NCBI RefSeq assembly: GCF_019430885.1
Contig: NZ_JAHYBZ010000002.1
Coordinates: 844,871 to 908,870 of the forward strand
Direction of reading: 5' to 3'
Length of the DNA: 64,000 bases
Source: Roseomonas alba
GTDB lineage: Bacteria > Pseudomonadota > Alphaproteobacteria > Acetobacterales > Acetobacteraceae
Below, piece after piece: positions 17,633 through 27,207 of the stretch. Position numbers and translations under genes: made by a program. The notes under the pieces were generated by a model, which ran no database searches, was not told the DNA's origin, and was given only the letters and a program-made list of their open reading frames with translations. Numbering within the stretch: the stretch's first letter is position 1; every line of letters begins with the position of its first letter.

Positions 17633-19084
17633 ATGGCGCTCCGTTGCGACCTCATCATCCGCGATGCGACGATCATCGACGGGTCCGGCCGCCCCGGCTT
17701 CCGCGGGGATGTCGCGGTGGATGGCGAGCGCATCGCGGCGGTCGGCGACCTCGGCAGCGCGTCCGGAGCGCGGGAGGTCCAGGCCGGGGGCCGCGTGCTC
17801 GCCCCCGGCTTCATCGACGCCCACACCCATGACGACCAGATCGTCCTGCAGGGCGCGGAATGCATGTGCTGCAAGCTGTCCCAGGGCGTCACCAGCGTCG
17901 TGGTGGGCAATTGCGGCATCAGCCTGTCCCCGGTGCGCATGACGGAACGCCCGCCGGCGCCGCTCGACCAGGTCTGCGCGCCGGAATGGTGGAAGTTCGG
18001 CTCCTTCGGCGAATATGCCGACCATCTGCGGCGCGAGCCTCCCGCGGTCAACGCCCTGGCGCTGATCGGCCACATGTCGCTGCGCGTCGGCGCGATGAAC
18101 GGCGATACGCAGCGCGCGGCCACCGATGCCGAGGCGGAGCGCATGCGTGTTTGGCTGGCGGAAAGCCTCGCCGAGGGCGCGGCGGGCTTCTCCACCGGGC
18201 TGTTCTACCCGCCCTCCAGGAGCGCACCGACCGAGGAGGTGATCGCCGTCGCCGAGGCGCTGCGCGCCCATCGCGGCCTCTACGTCACCCATATGCGCGA
18301 CGAGGCGAACCACGTCCTCGACAGCATCCAGGAAACGCTGAAGATCGGCGAGAGCGTCGGCGCGCCGGTGGTGATCAGCCACCACAAATGCGCACAGCCG
18401 GAGAATCACGGCCGATCGCGCGAAACCCTGCCGCTGATCGAAAGCTACGCGGCGCGCTATCCGGTCGCCTTCGACGTCTATCCCTACACGGCGTCCTCGA
18501 CCTCGCTGGCCGCGCGCGACCCGCGTCCGGACATTCCCGTCACGGTGACGAACTCCCTGCCCCACCCGGAGGTCGCCGGCCGCGCCCTGTCCGACATCGC
18601 CGCCGAATGGGGCGTCTCGTTGCTGGAAGCGCGCGACCGCCTGCTGCCGGCCTCCGGCGTCTTCCACAACATGTCCGAGGACGACGTACGCCGCATCATG
18701 GCGCATCCTCTGTCGATGATCGGCAGCGATGGCGGGCCGCTCGCCAAGAAGCCGCATCCGCGGCTGTGGGGCACCTTCCCCCGCGTGCTGGGGCACTACG
18801 TCCGCGAGCTGAAGCTGATGGAGCTGGAGACCGCCATCCACAAGATGACGGGCCGCACGGCGATGGTCTTCGGCATCACGGATCGCGGCACCATCGCGCC
18901 GGGAGCCTTCGCGGATCTGGTGCTGCTCGACGCCGCGACGGTGAAGGACCGCTCGACCTGGGAGGATTCCATCCAGCCTGCGGACGGTATCCTGGAGACC
19001 TGGGTGAACGGGCAGTCTGCCTATGTGCATGGCGCAGGCGTGACAGGCGCGCGCGCGGGCCGGCTGCTGCAACGCGCGGCGTAA
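17633..19084 (+). CDS. N-acyl-D-amino-acid deacylase family amidohydrolase
   Basis: This 483-residue amidohydrolase-superfamily enzyme has an N-terminal DLIIRDATIIDGSGRPG strand region and the metal motif GFIDAHTHDD (His64, His66). It also has VVGNCGIS, SHHK near residue 249, IGSDGGP, and the C-terminal PGAFADLVLLD typical of D-aminoacylases. It removes acyl groups from N-acyl-D-amino acids in the cytoplasm. GGAGA precedes the ATG at 17633; the open frame further upstream (to 17468) overlaps the divergent signal-peptide gene and was rejected. Repeat R3 follows directly. Confidence 0.92.
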   Translation: MALRCDLIIRDATIIDGSGRPGFRGDVAVDGERIAAVGDLGSASGAREVQAGGRVLAPGFIDAHTHDDQIVLQGAECMCCKLSQGVTSVVVGNCGISLSPVRMTERPPAPLDQVCAPEWWKFGSFGEYADHLRREPPAVNALALIGHMSLRVGAMNGDTQRAATDAEAERMRVWLAESLAEGAAGFSTGLFYPPSRSAPTEEVIAVAEALRAHRGLYVTHMRDEANHVLDSIQETLKIGESVGAPVVISHHKCAQPENHGRSRETLPLIESYAARYPVAFDVYPYTASSTSLAARDPRPDIPVTVTNSLPHPEVAGRALSDIAAEWGVSLLEARDRLLPASGVFHNMSEDDVRRIMAHPLSMIGSDGGPLAKKPHPRLWGTFPRVLGHYVRELKLMELETAIHKMTGRTAMVFGITDRGTIAPGAFADLVLLDAATVKDRSTWEDSIQPADGILETWVNGQSAYVHGAGVTGARAGRLLQRAA

Positions 19085-19092
19085 GGCGGAAC

Positions 19093-19201
19093 CGAGAGGG
19101 GCGGCGCCCCTCTCGGGCTCACCCCGCCAAAGGCCTTTCGGCCTCTGGTGGGCGCGAAGCGCTGCTTCGCGGTTTGGGGCGGGGCAAAGCCCCTCACCAA
19201 C
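19093..19201. repeat. Composite palindromic element, copy R3 (short, 109 bp)
   Basis: Left outer hairpin 19093-19115 (CGAGAGGGGC, loop GGC, GCCCCTCTCG). Inner hairpin 19131-19144 (AGGCC, TTTC, GGCCT). Extra hairpin 19153-19171 (CGCGAAGC, GCT, GCTTCGCG). Right outer half 19181-19193 (GGGGC, AAA, GCCCC). The long core of other copies is missing. It fills the 120-base convergent gap between the deacylase and the CMD gene. Confidence 0.8.
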
Positions 19202-19204
19202 CTT

Positions 19205-19738
19205 TCAGGCGTCCGGCAGCGCGTCGGTCCCCTTGATCGCCAGCGCCTCCAGCACGCGGGAGACGCAATTGTAGCCCGCGATGGTGACGGTCAATTCCAC
19301 GAGTTGCCGTTCGGGAAACAGCGCGCGGACCTCGGCGGCGACGCTCTCCGGCACATGCACCGACAGCGTCATGGCGTCGCAATAGGCCAGTGCCGCACGT
19401 TCCGTCGCGTCGAAGGCGTCGCTCGCCTGCCAGTCATGGAGCGTGTCGAGCTGCGCCTGGGTCGCGCCTTCCTGAAGCGCAATGGGCGCATGCGCCTCCC
19501 ATTCATAGGTCGCGTCGTTGATGGCAGCGACGCGGCACATCATCAGTTCGCGGATCTTACCGGACAGGGTGGAGTTCCAGCGCACCGCGTCGAACATCGC
19601 GATCCACCCCTCCGCGATGGGCGGCGCGTGCAGCAGCATCCGGTGCAGATGCCCGATCTTCTTCCGGGAATTCCGGATGGTCTCCGCCGCGGCACGGAGA
19701 TCGGGTTGGGCAGGGTCGGCATAGGCGATGCGGGCCAT
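19205..19738 (-). CDS. Carboxymuconolactone decarboxylase-family protein
   Basis: The 177-residue helical protein MARIAYADPAQPDLRAAAE has the CMD core: IRELMMCRVAAINDATYEWEAH in the middle, with the conserved YEWExH site, and AYCDAMTL further on. Only a single cysteine is present in the motif (C-R-V-A), so a peroxiredoxin-type CxxC reaction is unlikely. It is the last gene of the TRAP-hyuAB-maoC-CMD operon, 51 bases after the dehydratase. A role as a decarboxylase or lactone-cleaving step in degrading the TRAP substrate is inferred. It differs clearly in length and motif from the CMD protein at 12749. Confidence 0.87.
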   Translation of the reverse strand: MARIAYADPAQPDLRAAAETIRNSRKKIGHLHRMLLHAPPIAEGWIAMFDAVRWNSTLSGKIRELMMCRVAAINDATYEWEAHAPIALQEGATQAQLDTLHDWQASDAFDATERAALAYCDAMTLSVHVPESVAAEVRALFPERQLVELTVTIAGYNCVSRVLEALAIKGTDALPDA

Positions 19739-19789
19739 TGTTTCCTCCTCGTTGCGCCGAGTGTGGCGTGCCGGGGAAGGCCCGTGAAG

Positions 19790-20269
19790 TCAGGCGGGGC
19801 GGCGCCGGAGCAGATATCGCTGCCGTCCGTCCATCACGACTGCGCCAGCCTGGTTGTGGACGGTGCTGCGCAGGCCGAGGACGCCGGTCGTTCTCTGGGG
19901 CGTGATCTCGTCCACCTCGAGCGCGGGGTAGAGCGTGTCGCCGACGAAGACCGGGTGCAGGAAGCGGGAGGATTGGTCGAGGAAACCCTTGAGCGATTCT
20001 TCGACCATGTGCGGGAACATCCCGGCGCCGGCGGCGGTCTGGATCGCCACCTGAAAGCCGTGCGCCAGCATGTGGGGCATACCGCGCGCCCGGCAGTATT
20101 CGACATCGTAGTGGACCGGGTGGTTGTCGCCGGAGGCTGCCTGGAAGGCGAGGAAGATGGCCTCGGTCATGGTGCGGCTGGGCAGGATGAAGCGTTCGCC
20201 GAGCGTGAAGTCTTCGAACCAGCGTTGCTGCGGCACCATGCGGTGTGCCGCAGGGTCAAAACCGGTCAT
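19790..20269 (-). CDS. MaoC-like hot-dog dehydratase
   Basis: This 159-residue protein contains the MaoC/R-hydratase signature: RTMTEAIFLAFQAASGDNHPVH with catalytic Asp-His, and AHGFQVAIQTAAG. A later FVGDTLYPALEVDEI block is typical of the family. Such enzymes hydrate enoyl-CoA or unsaturated acids. Start 20269 overlaps the hyuB stop by four bases. The position between hyuB and a CMD gene suggests a later step on the ring-opened product. A much longer frame on this strand is the out-of-frame shadow of hyuB. Confidence 0.88.
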   Translation of the reverse strand: MTGFDPAAHRMVPQQRWFEDFTLGERFILPSRTMTEAIFLAFQAASGDNHPVHYDVEYCRARGMPHMLAHGFQVAIQTAAGAGMFPHMVEESLKGFLDQSSRFLHPVFVGDTLYPALEVDEITPQRTTGVLGLRSTVHNQAGAVVMDGRQRYLLRRRPA

Positions 20270-21888
20270 GTGTATCCCAGGGTCCTGTCGCGCGCGGCAT
20301 CCGTCGCGTCGCGCCCGGCCGGATCGCCGAACCCGCCGCCACCGGACGTTTCCAGCCGCACGATATCCCCCTTCAGCAGCCGCACGCCATCGGACTTCGG
20401 TGCGATGGGCGTGGCGACGCCGTCGCGGATGCGCATCAGCTTCCCCAGGCTGCCCGGCTGCCCGCCCGCAAGGCCATAGGGCGGGAAGCGGAAGCGATCC
20501 ATGTTGGCCGTGAAAACGCCGGCCGGGCTGTCCAGCCGCCATTCGCGCACCAGCCCCAGCCCGCCGCGATGCTTCCCCGCGCCACCCGAACCCGGGATCA
20601 GCCCGTAATGGGTGATGGTCAGCGGCATCTGGCCTTCGATCATCTCGACCGGGATGTTGGAGTTGTTGTGCATGCCGAAGGACCAGGCGTTCACACCGTC
20701 CTTCACGGGGTTCGCCCCGGTGCCGCCGATCTCGATCTCGACCAGTACCTCGCGTGATCCGTCCTCGCCCTCGGTCTGAAAGGTCGCGACATAGGACCCG
20801 CCGTAATAGGCCGCGGGCATCCGGTCCGGCAGCGCCTGGTGCAGGCAGCCGAACATGACATTCGCCAGGCGATGCGACACCGCCACGCGATGCGCGACCG
20901 AGGCCGGCGCGCGGCAGGACGTCACGCTGCCCTCGCGATGGATGATCTTCACCGGCCGGTAGCAGCCGGCATTGGCCGGCATCGCCCCATCCGTCGCGGC
21001 GATGATCGAGTAATACACCGCGCAATTCGACATGGCCGGCGTGCAGTTGATCGGTCCGCGCTGCTGGTCGGCGCAACCTGTCAGGTCCACCGTGATCTCG
21101 TCGCCGGCCACGGTCAGCACGGCATGCAGTCGCACCGGATCGGCGGCCACGCCGTCATCGTCGAGGAAATCCTCGAATTCGTACCGCCCATCGGGCATGG
21201 CACGGATCGCGGCGCGCATCGCCGTCTCGCTCATGTCGAGGATGCGCCCCGTCGCCTCGATCAGTTGCGCCGCGCCATAACGCGACGCCAACCGCCGGAT
21301 CGACGCCGCACCGACCTCAAGGCTGGCAAGCTGCGACTGCAGGTCCCCCAGCATCAGCCCGGGCTTGCGAACGTTCTGCCCGATCATCGCCCAGAGCGCC
21401 TTGTTGAGCACGCCCTTCTCGATGAGCTTCAGCGGCGGGATGCGGATGCCCTCCTGGAATACCTCGGTCGCCGTGGCGGCATAGGAACCCGGCGCCATGC
21501 CACCCATGTCGATGTGGTGGCAGAGCGTGCCGACATAAGCGATGCGCCGTCCCTCATGCTCGATGGGCTTGAAGGCCAGCACGTCGTTCAGGTGCTGCCC
21601 GCCGCAATAGGGATCGTTGGTGATGACGACATCGCCCTCGTCCCAATCCGCCGCATCGACGAAACGGTCGAGCAGCGTGCGCAGCGCCGCGCCCATGGAA
21701 TTCAGATGCTGCGGGATGCGCGCGGATTGCGCGACGTTGTTGCCCTCCGCATCGAACACGGCGGTGGAGTAGTCGAGCAATTCGCGCACGGTGGTGGACC
21801 GGCTGGTGCGCCAGATGGTGATGTCCATCTCGGCTGCGGCGGCGGTCAGCGCGTTGCGGATGACCTCGATCTCGATGGGGCCGAGCAT
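20266..21888 (-). CDS. hyuB: Hydantoinase B / 5-oxoprolinase beta-like subunit
   Basis: This 540-residue protein begins [29 protein letters not shown], the hallmark of HyuB/OplaH C-terminal domains. It contains [13 protein letters not shown] and the C-terminal [12 protein letters not shown] motif. With HyuA it forms an ATP-dependent hydrolase that opens cyclic amides such as hydantoins or 5-oxoproline, or acts as a carboxylase in acetone/acetophenone-type relatives. Start and hyuA stop share one base (TGATG at 21886-21890), so translation is coupled. Length is slightly below the usual 560-590. Confidence 0.93.
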   Translation of the reverse strand: MLGPIEIEVIRNALTAAAAEMDITIWRTSRSTTVRELLDYSTAVFDAEGNNVAQSARIPQHLNSMGAALRTLLDRFVDAADWDEGDVVITNDPYCGGQHLNDVLAFKPIEHEGRRIAYVGTLCHHIDMGGMAPGSYAATATEVFQEGIRIPPLKLIEKGVLNKALWAMIGQNVRKPGLMLGDLQSQLASLEVGAASIRRLASRYGAAQLIEATGRILDMSETAMRAAIRAMPDGRYEFEDFLDDDGVAADPVRLHAVLTVAGDEITVDLTGCADQQRGPINCTPAMSNCAVYYSIIAATDGAMPANAGCYRPVKIIHREGSVTSCRAPASVAHRVAVSHRLANVMFGCLHQALPDRMPAAYYGGSYVATFQTEGEDGSREVLVEIEIGGTGANPVKDGVNAWSFGMHNNSNIPVEMIEGQMPLTITHYGLIPGSGGAGKHRGGLGLVREWRLDSPAGVFTANMDRFRFPPYGLAGGQPGSLGKLMRIRDGVATPIAPKSDGVRLLKGDIVRLETSGGGGFGDPAGRDATDAARDRTLGYT

Positions 21889-23957
21889 CACGCCGCCTCC
21901 TTCTGCGCGATCAGCGTGCCGGCGGCGCCGAGCCGCGCCGTCCAGCCGCGTCCGATCCAATGCGTGGCGAAGGCTTCCTCGACCACGGCGGGGCCTTCGA
22001 TGACGTCGAGTGCTGTCATCGCCTCGCGGTCCCAGACCGCCGCCTCGACCCAGGCGCCTTCGGCGAAGACCTGACGCGCGCCCTTGCGCGCCGGGCGCCC
22101 CGCCGGCGGCGGATCGCCAGGCTCGGGCTTATCCAGCACGCCCGTCGCGATGGCGCGCAGCGTGACGATCTCCACCGGCTCGTCGAGATTGGCGTAGGAA
22201 AAGCGCTGCCGGTGCATCGCGTGGAAGGACGCGATCAATTCGGCCAAAGCGGCCTCGTCCGGCGCATCCACCTCGCCCCAGGGGATCAGCAGCTCAAAGG
22301 CTTGGCCGTGGTAGCGCATGTCGGCCGCGATCACGATGCGCCGCCGCTCCGGCGCTATCCCGTCCGCGGCGAGCCGCGCATCCGCCTCCGCCCGCAGCGT
22401 GGCGATGCCCTCCCCGATCGCCGGCAGGTTCGCCGGGATAGCGCGCAGCAGCCGCGTGCGCGCGATGTCCTGCGTCAGGTCGCTGAACAGGATGCCATAG
22501 GCCGACAGCGTGCCGGGTTCGCGCGGGAAGGCGACCTCGGTCATGCCGAGCTCGCCCGCCACATCCGTCGCATGTAGCCCGCCGGCGCCGCCGAAGGACA
22601 ACAGGCAGAAGTCGCGCGGGTCGAGCCCCTTCTCAAACAGCGACAGCCGGATGGCCGCGCCGAGATTGGCGTTGGTTACCGTCAGGATGCCCTCGGCCGC
22701 CTGCTCGACGCCGAGGCCGAGCGGCGTGCCCACCTTGGCCGTCAGCGCCGCCCGCGTGCCCGCCATGTCGAGCTTCATCATCCCGCCCAGGAAGAACTCC
22801 GGATCGAGCCGTCCGAGCGCGAGATTCGCATCGGTGACCGTCGGCTCCGTCCCGCCGCGGCCGTAGGAGACCGGCCCCGGCCGGGCGCCCGCGCTGCGCG
22901 GGCCGACCGTCAGCCGCCCGCCGGCATCCACCGCGGCGATGGATCCGCCGCCGGCGCCGATGGTGCGCATCTCGACCATCGGCAGGCGCACGGGCAGCCG
23001 GTCGATCTCACCCTGGGTGACGACCGATACGCGCCCGCCCTGCACGACCGACACGTCATAGGAGGTGCCGCCCATATCCACCGCGACCAGGTTGGGCCGC
23101 GCCAGCAGCGTCGAAAGCCTCCCCGCCGCCAACGTCCCGCCGGATGGCCCCGACAGCAACAGCCGCGCCGGCTGCTCGGCCGCCATGCGTAGGCTGCACA
23201 CCCCACCATTCGACTGCACCAGGAAGACCAGCGGGTGGAACCCGCCCTCCCCCAGCCGTGCTTCCAGCCGATCGAGATACGCCTTCACCACCGGCATCAG
23301 CAGCGCGTTCAGCACCGTGGTCGAGGTGCGTTCGTATTCGCGGATCTCGGGCGAGATGTCGGAGGACAGCGACACCGGCAGGTCGGGCCGCGCCGCGCGG
23401 ATCAGCTCGGCGAGCCGCGTCTCATGCGCCGGATTGGCATAGGCATGCAGCAGCGACACCGCGACGCAATCCGCCCCCAGCGCCGCGATGCGGTCCAGCA
23501 GCGCCGGCACGGCGTTCTCATCCAGTGGCGTCTCCGCCGTCCCGTCCGCGCGCATGCGCTCCGTCACGCCCAGCCGCCGGTCCCGCGGGATCAGCGTCGG
23601 GAAGGGTTCCGGCGCCAGACCGTAGATGTCGCGGCGGACATGGCGGTTGATCTCCAGTACGTCCTCGAAGCCGGCCGTCGTCAGCAGCACACCCTTCGCC
23701 AGCTTCCGCTCCAGCACCGCATTGGTCGCGATGGTCGTGCCGTGCAGCAGCAGCCCGACATCGGACAGCGCGAAGTCGAAGCGTTCCGCGGCCTCGGCGA
23801 CGCCGCGCAGCAGGCCGATGGACGGATCCTCCGGCGTGGTCGGCGTCTTCCAGGCCCGCGCGACACCGTCACGCGCATCGAGGATCTGGAGGTCGGTGAA
23901 GGTGCCGCCGATATCGACCGCGATGCGGACGGGGCGAAGCGTCTCAGTGGATGTCAC
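21888..23957 (-). CDS. hyuA: Hydantoinase A / 5-oxoprolinase alpha-like subunit
   Basis: This 689-residue ATPase-like subunit has the actin-fold phosphate loop IAVDIGGTFTDLQI near the N-terminus. LLHGTTIATNAVLERK, SSDISPEIREYERT and GPSGGTLAAGR follow, then the second phosphate motif VDMGGTSYDVSV, a typical hydantoinase/oxoprolinase order. ATP-driven opening of a cyclic imide or lactam is the family reaction. It starts 22 bases after dctM, which places it in the TRAP operon and suggests that the transported compound is its substrate. Alternatives within the family (acetophenone or caprolactam carboxylation) cannot be excluded. Confidence 0.93.
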   Translation of the reverse strand: MTSTETLRPVRIAVDIGGTFTDLQILDARDGVARAWKTPTTPEDPSIGLLRGVAEAAERFDFALSDVGLLLHGTTIATNAVLERKLAKGVLLTTAGFEDVLEINRHVRRDIYGLAPEPFPTLIPRDRRLGVTERMRADGTAETPLDENAVPALLDRIAALGADCVAVSLLHAYANPAHETRLAELIRAARPDLPVSLSSDISPEIREYERTSTTVLNALLMPVVKAYLDRLEARLGEGGFHPLVFLVQSNGGVCSLRMAAEQPARLLLSGPSGGTLAAGRLSTLLARPNLVAVDMGGTSYDVSVVQGGRVSVVTQGEIDRLPVRLPMVEMRTIGAGGGSIAAVDAGGRLTVGPRSAGARPGPVSYGRGGTEPTVTDANLALGRLDPEFFLGGMMKLDMAGTRAALTAKVGTPLGLGVEQAAEGILTVTNANLGAAIRLSLFEKGLDPRDFCLLSFGGAGGLHATDVAGELGMTEVAFPREPGTLSAYGILFSDLTQDIARTRLLRAIPANLPAIGEGIATLRAEADARLAADGIAPERRRIVIAADMRYHGQAFELLIPWGEVDAPDEAALAELIASFHAMHRQRFSYANLDEPVEIVTLRAIATGVLDKPEPGDPPPAGRPARKGARQVFAEGAWVEAAVWDREAMTALDVIEGPAVVEEAFATHWIGRGWTARLGAAGTLIAQKEAA

Positions 23958-23979
23958 GCGGAATGTCCCGGAATGCAGG

Positions 23980-25344
23980 TCAGTTCATCACGGCCGGCAG
24001 CCACAGCGCCAGCCCGGGGAAGACCATGAGGATGGCGACCGCCAGCAGATAGACCAGCAGGAAGGGCATGACCCCCATGAAGACGTCGGTGATCGGCCCG
24101 GGCCGGCTGCGCATGCCCTGCAGCACGTACATCACTGTCCCGTCCGGCGGGCTGATCATGGCGATCTCCACCAGCATGGTGACGATCACGCCGAACCAGA
24201 TCGGATCGTAGCCAAGCGCCACCACCACCGGGAAGACCACCGGCACGGTGGTGATGATCATGGAGAAGCCCTCCATGAAGGTGCCCAACGCCACATACAG
24301 GGCGACGATGCACAGCATGATGCCCCAGGGCGGGATGGGCAGCCCGGCGATGAGACCGGCCAGGGCCTGCGGCACATTGATGATCGTTAGGATGTAGTTC
24401 AGCAGATAGGCGCCGAAGATGATCAGGCCGAGCAGCGCGGTGTTGCGCGCCGTCGCCTCGGCCGAGGCGTTGAGCATGCGCAGGCTCAGCCGCCCTTCGA
24501 TCGCGGCGAAGATGGCGCTGCCCACCACGCCGAGCGCGGCCGCCTCGGTCGGTGTGGCGAGCCCGCCATAGATCGAGCCCAGCACGAGCAGGATCAGGAG
24601 CATGGTGGGCACCAGGTCCTTCAGCGCCCGCAGCTTTTCGGCCAGCGGCACCGGTGGCGGCCGTTCCGTGTGGTGCCGCATGCCATGGATCAGGATGACC
24701 AGGATGAACAGCGCCGTGACCAGGATGGAGGGGATCAGGGCAGCTATATAGAGCGCGCCGACCGAGGTCTCGGTGATCAGCCCGTAGATGATGAAGGTGA
24801 TGCCCGGTGGGATGAGATTGCCGAGCGCCCCGCCGGCGGCGAGCGAGCCCAGCACCATGCGCTGGCTGTATTTGGTATCCGAGAAATAGGGCAGCGCGAC
24901 CGAGCCCATGGTCGCCGCCGTCGCGACCGACGAGCCCGAGATGGCCGAGAACACCGCGCAGGAGACGATGTTGGTGTGGAGCAAGCCACCGGGCATGCGG
25001 TTCAGCCAGACATTGAGCGCGCGATACAGCCGGTCGGACAGGCCCGCGCGCAGCAGGATTTCCCCCATCAGCAGGAAGAGCGGCACGGCCACCAGCACGA
25101 AGTTCGACGACGGCCCCCACAGCGTCTGGCCGAGGAAGGTCCACCACGGCCGGTCGGAGAAGAAGAAGGCGGTCAGCACGCCGAGCACGCCGAGGACGGC
25201 GGCGATATAGACGCCCGAGCCGAAGAAGACGACGAAGACCGCCGTCAGCATCAGGATCTCGGAAACCGGCAGCGCCTGGCCGGTGCTCGCCGCGGCGAAG
25301 AGCGTGACGCCGAGCAGGCCGAGCAGGAAGACGATCGCGATCAC
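23980..25344 (-). CDS. dctM: TRAP transporter large permease (DctM)
   Basis: The 454-residue product is almost wholly hydrophobic, with about 12 membrane helices. It has the DctM signatures FFGSGVYIAAVLG near the N-terminus, a GPSSNFVLVAVPLFLLMGEIL region, ISGSSVATAATMGSVALP, and ISPPDGTVMYVLQG near the C-terminus. It forms the sodium-coupled channel of a TRAP uptake system in the inner membrane. Its start overlaps the dctQ stop by four bases. It belongs with the binding protein and small permease just upstream. Confidence 0.95.
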   Translation of the reverse strand: MIAIVFLLGLLGVTLFAAASTGQALPVSEILMLTAVFVVFFGSGVYIAAVLGVLGVLTAFFFSDRPWWTFLGQTLWGPSSNFVLVAVPLFLLMGEILLRAGLSDRLYRALNVWLNRMPGGLLHTNIVSCAVFSAISGSSVATAATMGSVALPYFSDTKYSQRMVLGSLAAGGALGNLIPPGITFIIYGLITETSVGALYIAALIPSILVTALFILVILIHGMRHHTERPPPVPLAEKLRALKDLVPTMLLILLVLGSIYGGLATPTEAAALGVVGSAIFAAIEGRLSLRMLNASAEATARNTALLGLIIFGAYLLNYILTIINVPQALAGLIAGLPIPPWGIMLCIVALYVALGTFMEGFSMIITTVPVVFPVVVALGYDPIWFGVIVTMLVEIAMISPPDGTVMYVLQGMRSRPGPITDVFMGVMPFLLVYLLAVAILMVFPGLALWLPAVMN

Positions 25345-25976
25345 CGGTGCTCACCCTCATGCGCCATGGCCACCGCCTCGAGCGCTTCCTCGGTTTCGTC
25401 TTCGAGCGTGCGGGAGCCGAGCAGCCCGTCGAGGACCGCCCCCTGCCCCGCGACGAGCGCCAAAACAGCCTCCGCCATCAGCACCAGGCAGGCCAGCAGG
25501 AAGATGGAAATGCCGAAAGCCCAGATGCCCTGCGGCCAGACCATCTCGATGCGCAGGGCGGAGTTGTCATGCGCCTGGAACAGCGCGCTCTCATCCACCA
25601 ATTCCCAGGCCGACCAGACGATCAGCGCGGTCAGCGCGGTGAGCAGCGCAAGAGAGAGGATGTGCAGCGGCGCGCGGATGCGCACCGGCAGCCGGGTGAC
25701 GAAGACATCGACGCGGATATGCGCGCGGCGGAACAGCGTATGCGCCAGCGACCAGGCGATGCCGCCGGCGAGGGTATAGCCGGTGATCTCGACCGTCGCC
25801 TGGGAGGAGAAGCCGAAGAAGGCGCGCGCCACGATGTCGAAGGTCATGAACAGCGCGCAGACGAAATAGGCCCAGCCCGCGACATGGGCCATCAGCGCCG
25901 AGACGGCGGCGATCGCGCGCCGCAGCGCGCGGACCGCTCGCAGCGGCGCCGGGACCGGCCCGACCGCGCCACTCAC
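25341..25976 (-). CDS. dctQ: TRAP transporter small permease (DctQ)
   Basis: This 211-residue protein has four predicted membrane helices. They are around residues 30-50, a second with FSSQATVEITGYTLAGGIAWSL, a third around 90-110, and a fourth in FGISIFLLACLVLMAEAVLAL. A hydrophilic acidic C-terminal tail follows. The RRxHIRVDVF motif (here FRRAHIRVDVF) is the DctQ hallmark. It overlaps dctP upstream and dctM downstream by four bases each, which is strong evidence for a translationally coupled transporter. Confidence 0.93.
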   Translation of the reverse strand: MSGAVGPVPAPLRAVRALRRAIAAVSALMAHVAGWAYFVCALFMTFDIVARAFFGFSSQATVEITGYTLAGGIAWSLAHTLFRRAHIRVDVFVTRLPVRIRAPLHILSLALLTALTALIVWSAWELVDESALFQAHDNSALRIEMVWPQGIWAFGISIFLLACLVLMAEAVLALVAGQGAVLDGLLGSRTLEDETEEALEAVAMAHEGEHR

Positions 25977-27043
25977 CCGCCGTAACGCACGCCGGAGATG
26001 GGCGCGATCACCTCGTTGTAGATCTCCCCGCAGCGCGCGCCGCAGCGGCGCACCCAGCCGGGCAGCACCACTTCGCGGAAGATGCGCTGCGTCTCGGCCT
26101 TGTCAGCGTCCGAGGCCGGCACCTCGGTCATCGGCCGCGCCGCGATATTGTGGATGTGGCAATCGGCGGTGCGGCCGATGTTGCAGTCGATGCCGTCACG
26201 CGTCGCCGCCGCGCCCAGCGCCCATTGCGCGTCGGACACTTCCTTCATCGTGGCTTCAAGGAATGCACGCACGGGCGGATCAAGCCGATTCCACCAGGCG
26301 AGATTCACCATGTAGCCCGCCACCGCCCAGGAGATCGGCAGGGCGGAGATGTGCGTCGTCACCTCCGGCCAGCGCGCCGCGGCCCCCGATCCGGTACCGG
26401 TGATGGCACAGTCCACCACACCGCGTTCCAGCGCCGAATAGACCTCGGGGAATCCGATGCTGACCGGCTGGGCGCCAAGGGCGGTGAAGTAGTCCACCAG
26501 CGAATTGCCGAAGGTGCGCACGCGCCGCCCGCGCAGGTCGGCGAGGCTGGAGAAGGGCGCGCGGCAGAACACCACCTGCGCCGGGAAGGGATAGAGCGCG
26601 ACCAGCCGCACGCCGAAACGTTCCAGGTCACGGTTCGCGGCGGGGATGATCGCCTCGGCGATGGCCTTCGCCTTGTCGATGTCGGGCGCGAGGCCAGCGA
26701 GATCGACCCCATCCAGGATCGGCACGTCGCCCGACAGGGTGGTGAGCGTCCCGGCGCCGATCTCGACCTGGCCGGAGCGGACCAGGCGGACGATCTCGGC
26801 GCCCGAGAGGTTGCGCTCCGCATGGGTGGACAGCGTCACCTGCACGCGCCCGTTGCTGCGCTGGGCCGTCGCGTCGCGCAGGATGGCCTGGTCGACGCGG
26901 ATGTATTGCGGCTGGGTCGGCAGCGGCTGGGTGACGGCGACGATGCGCACCGGTGGGCCTGCCGGCAGGCTCGGCGCCTGGGCGTGAGCGGTGGGGGACA
27001 TCATCGCCGCGCCGATCATCCCGGCGAACACGTGTCGCAGCAT
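25973..27043 (-). CDS. dctP: TRAP transporter substrate-binding protein (DctP)
   Basis: The 356-residue periplasmic protein begins MLRHVFAGMIGAAMMSPTAHAQ (signal peptide), preceded by GGAGG 5 bases before the ATG. This favours 27043 over the longer frame to 27136. The DctP signature SLADLRGRRVRTFGNSLVDYF contains the Arg that pins the ligand carboxylate. The ligand is probably an organic acid or zwitterion. As first gene of the operon dctPQM-hyuAB-maoC-CMD, its upstream region (27044-27207) should hold the operon promoter, but I could not fix -35/-10 boxes. Confidence 0.93.
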   Translation of the reverse strand: MLRHVFAGMIGAAMMSPTAHAQAPSLPAGPPVRIVAVTQPLPTQPQYIRVDQAILRDATAQRSNGRVQVTLSTHAERNLSGAEIVRLVRSGQVEIGAGTLTTLSGDVPILDGVDLAGLAPDIDKAKAIAEAIIPAANRDLERFGVRLVALYPFPAQVVFCRAPFSSLADLRGRRVRTFGNSLVDYFTALGAQPVSIGFPEVYSALERGVVDCAITGTGSGAAARWPEVTTHISALPISWAVAGYMVNLAWWNRLDPPVRAFLEATMKEVSDAQWALGAAATRDGIDCNIGRTADCHIHNIAARPMTEVPASDADKAETQRIFREVVLPGWVRRCGARCGEIYNEVIAPISGVRYGG

Positions 27044-27154
27044 CGCAGCCTCCTGTTCCTCGCCGGTCCCGGCCGGCTCGCGGAACGATCGGACCATGCG
27101 GGGCGAGGCCCGTCGAGGGCCACGCACCGACTGCAATGCGCCGCGCAGGCCGAA

Positions 27155-27175
27155 GCTGCCGCCCGCGGCGGCAGC
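27155..27175 (-). terminator. Hairpin between the phosphoesterase and the TRAP operon
   Basis: Perfect nine-base arms GCTGCCGCC (27155-27163) and GGCGGCAGC (27167-27175) surround the loop CGC. It lies 32 bases past the phosphoesterase stop and 112 bases ahead of the dctP start, fitting a terminator that insulates the operon. No T-run follows. Confidence 0.5.
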
Positions 27176-27207
27176 CCCTGCCCATCCCTACGGCAGGACC
27201 TCGTCGG

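Noticed and set aside
19205..19738. AhpD-type alkylhydroperoxidase
   Set aside because: The CxxC redox pair needed for peroxidase activity is absent from the core motif.
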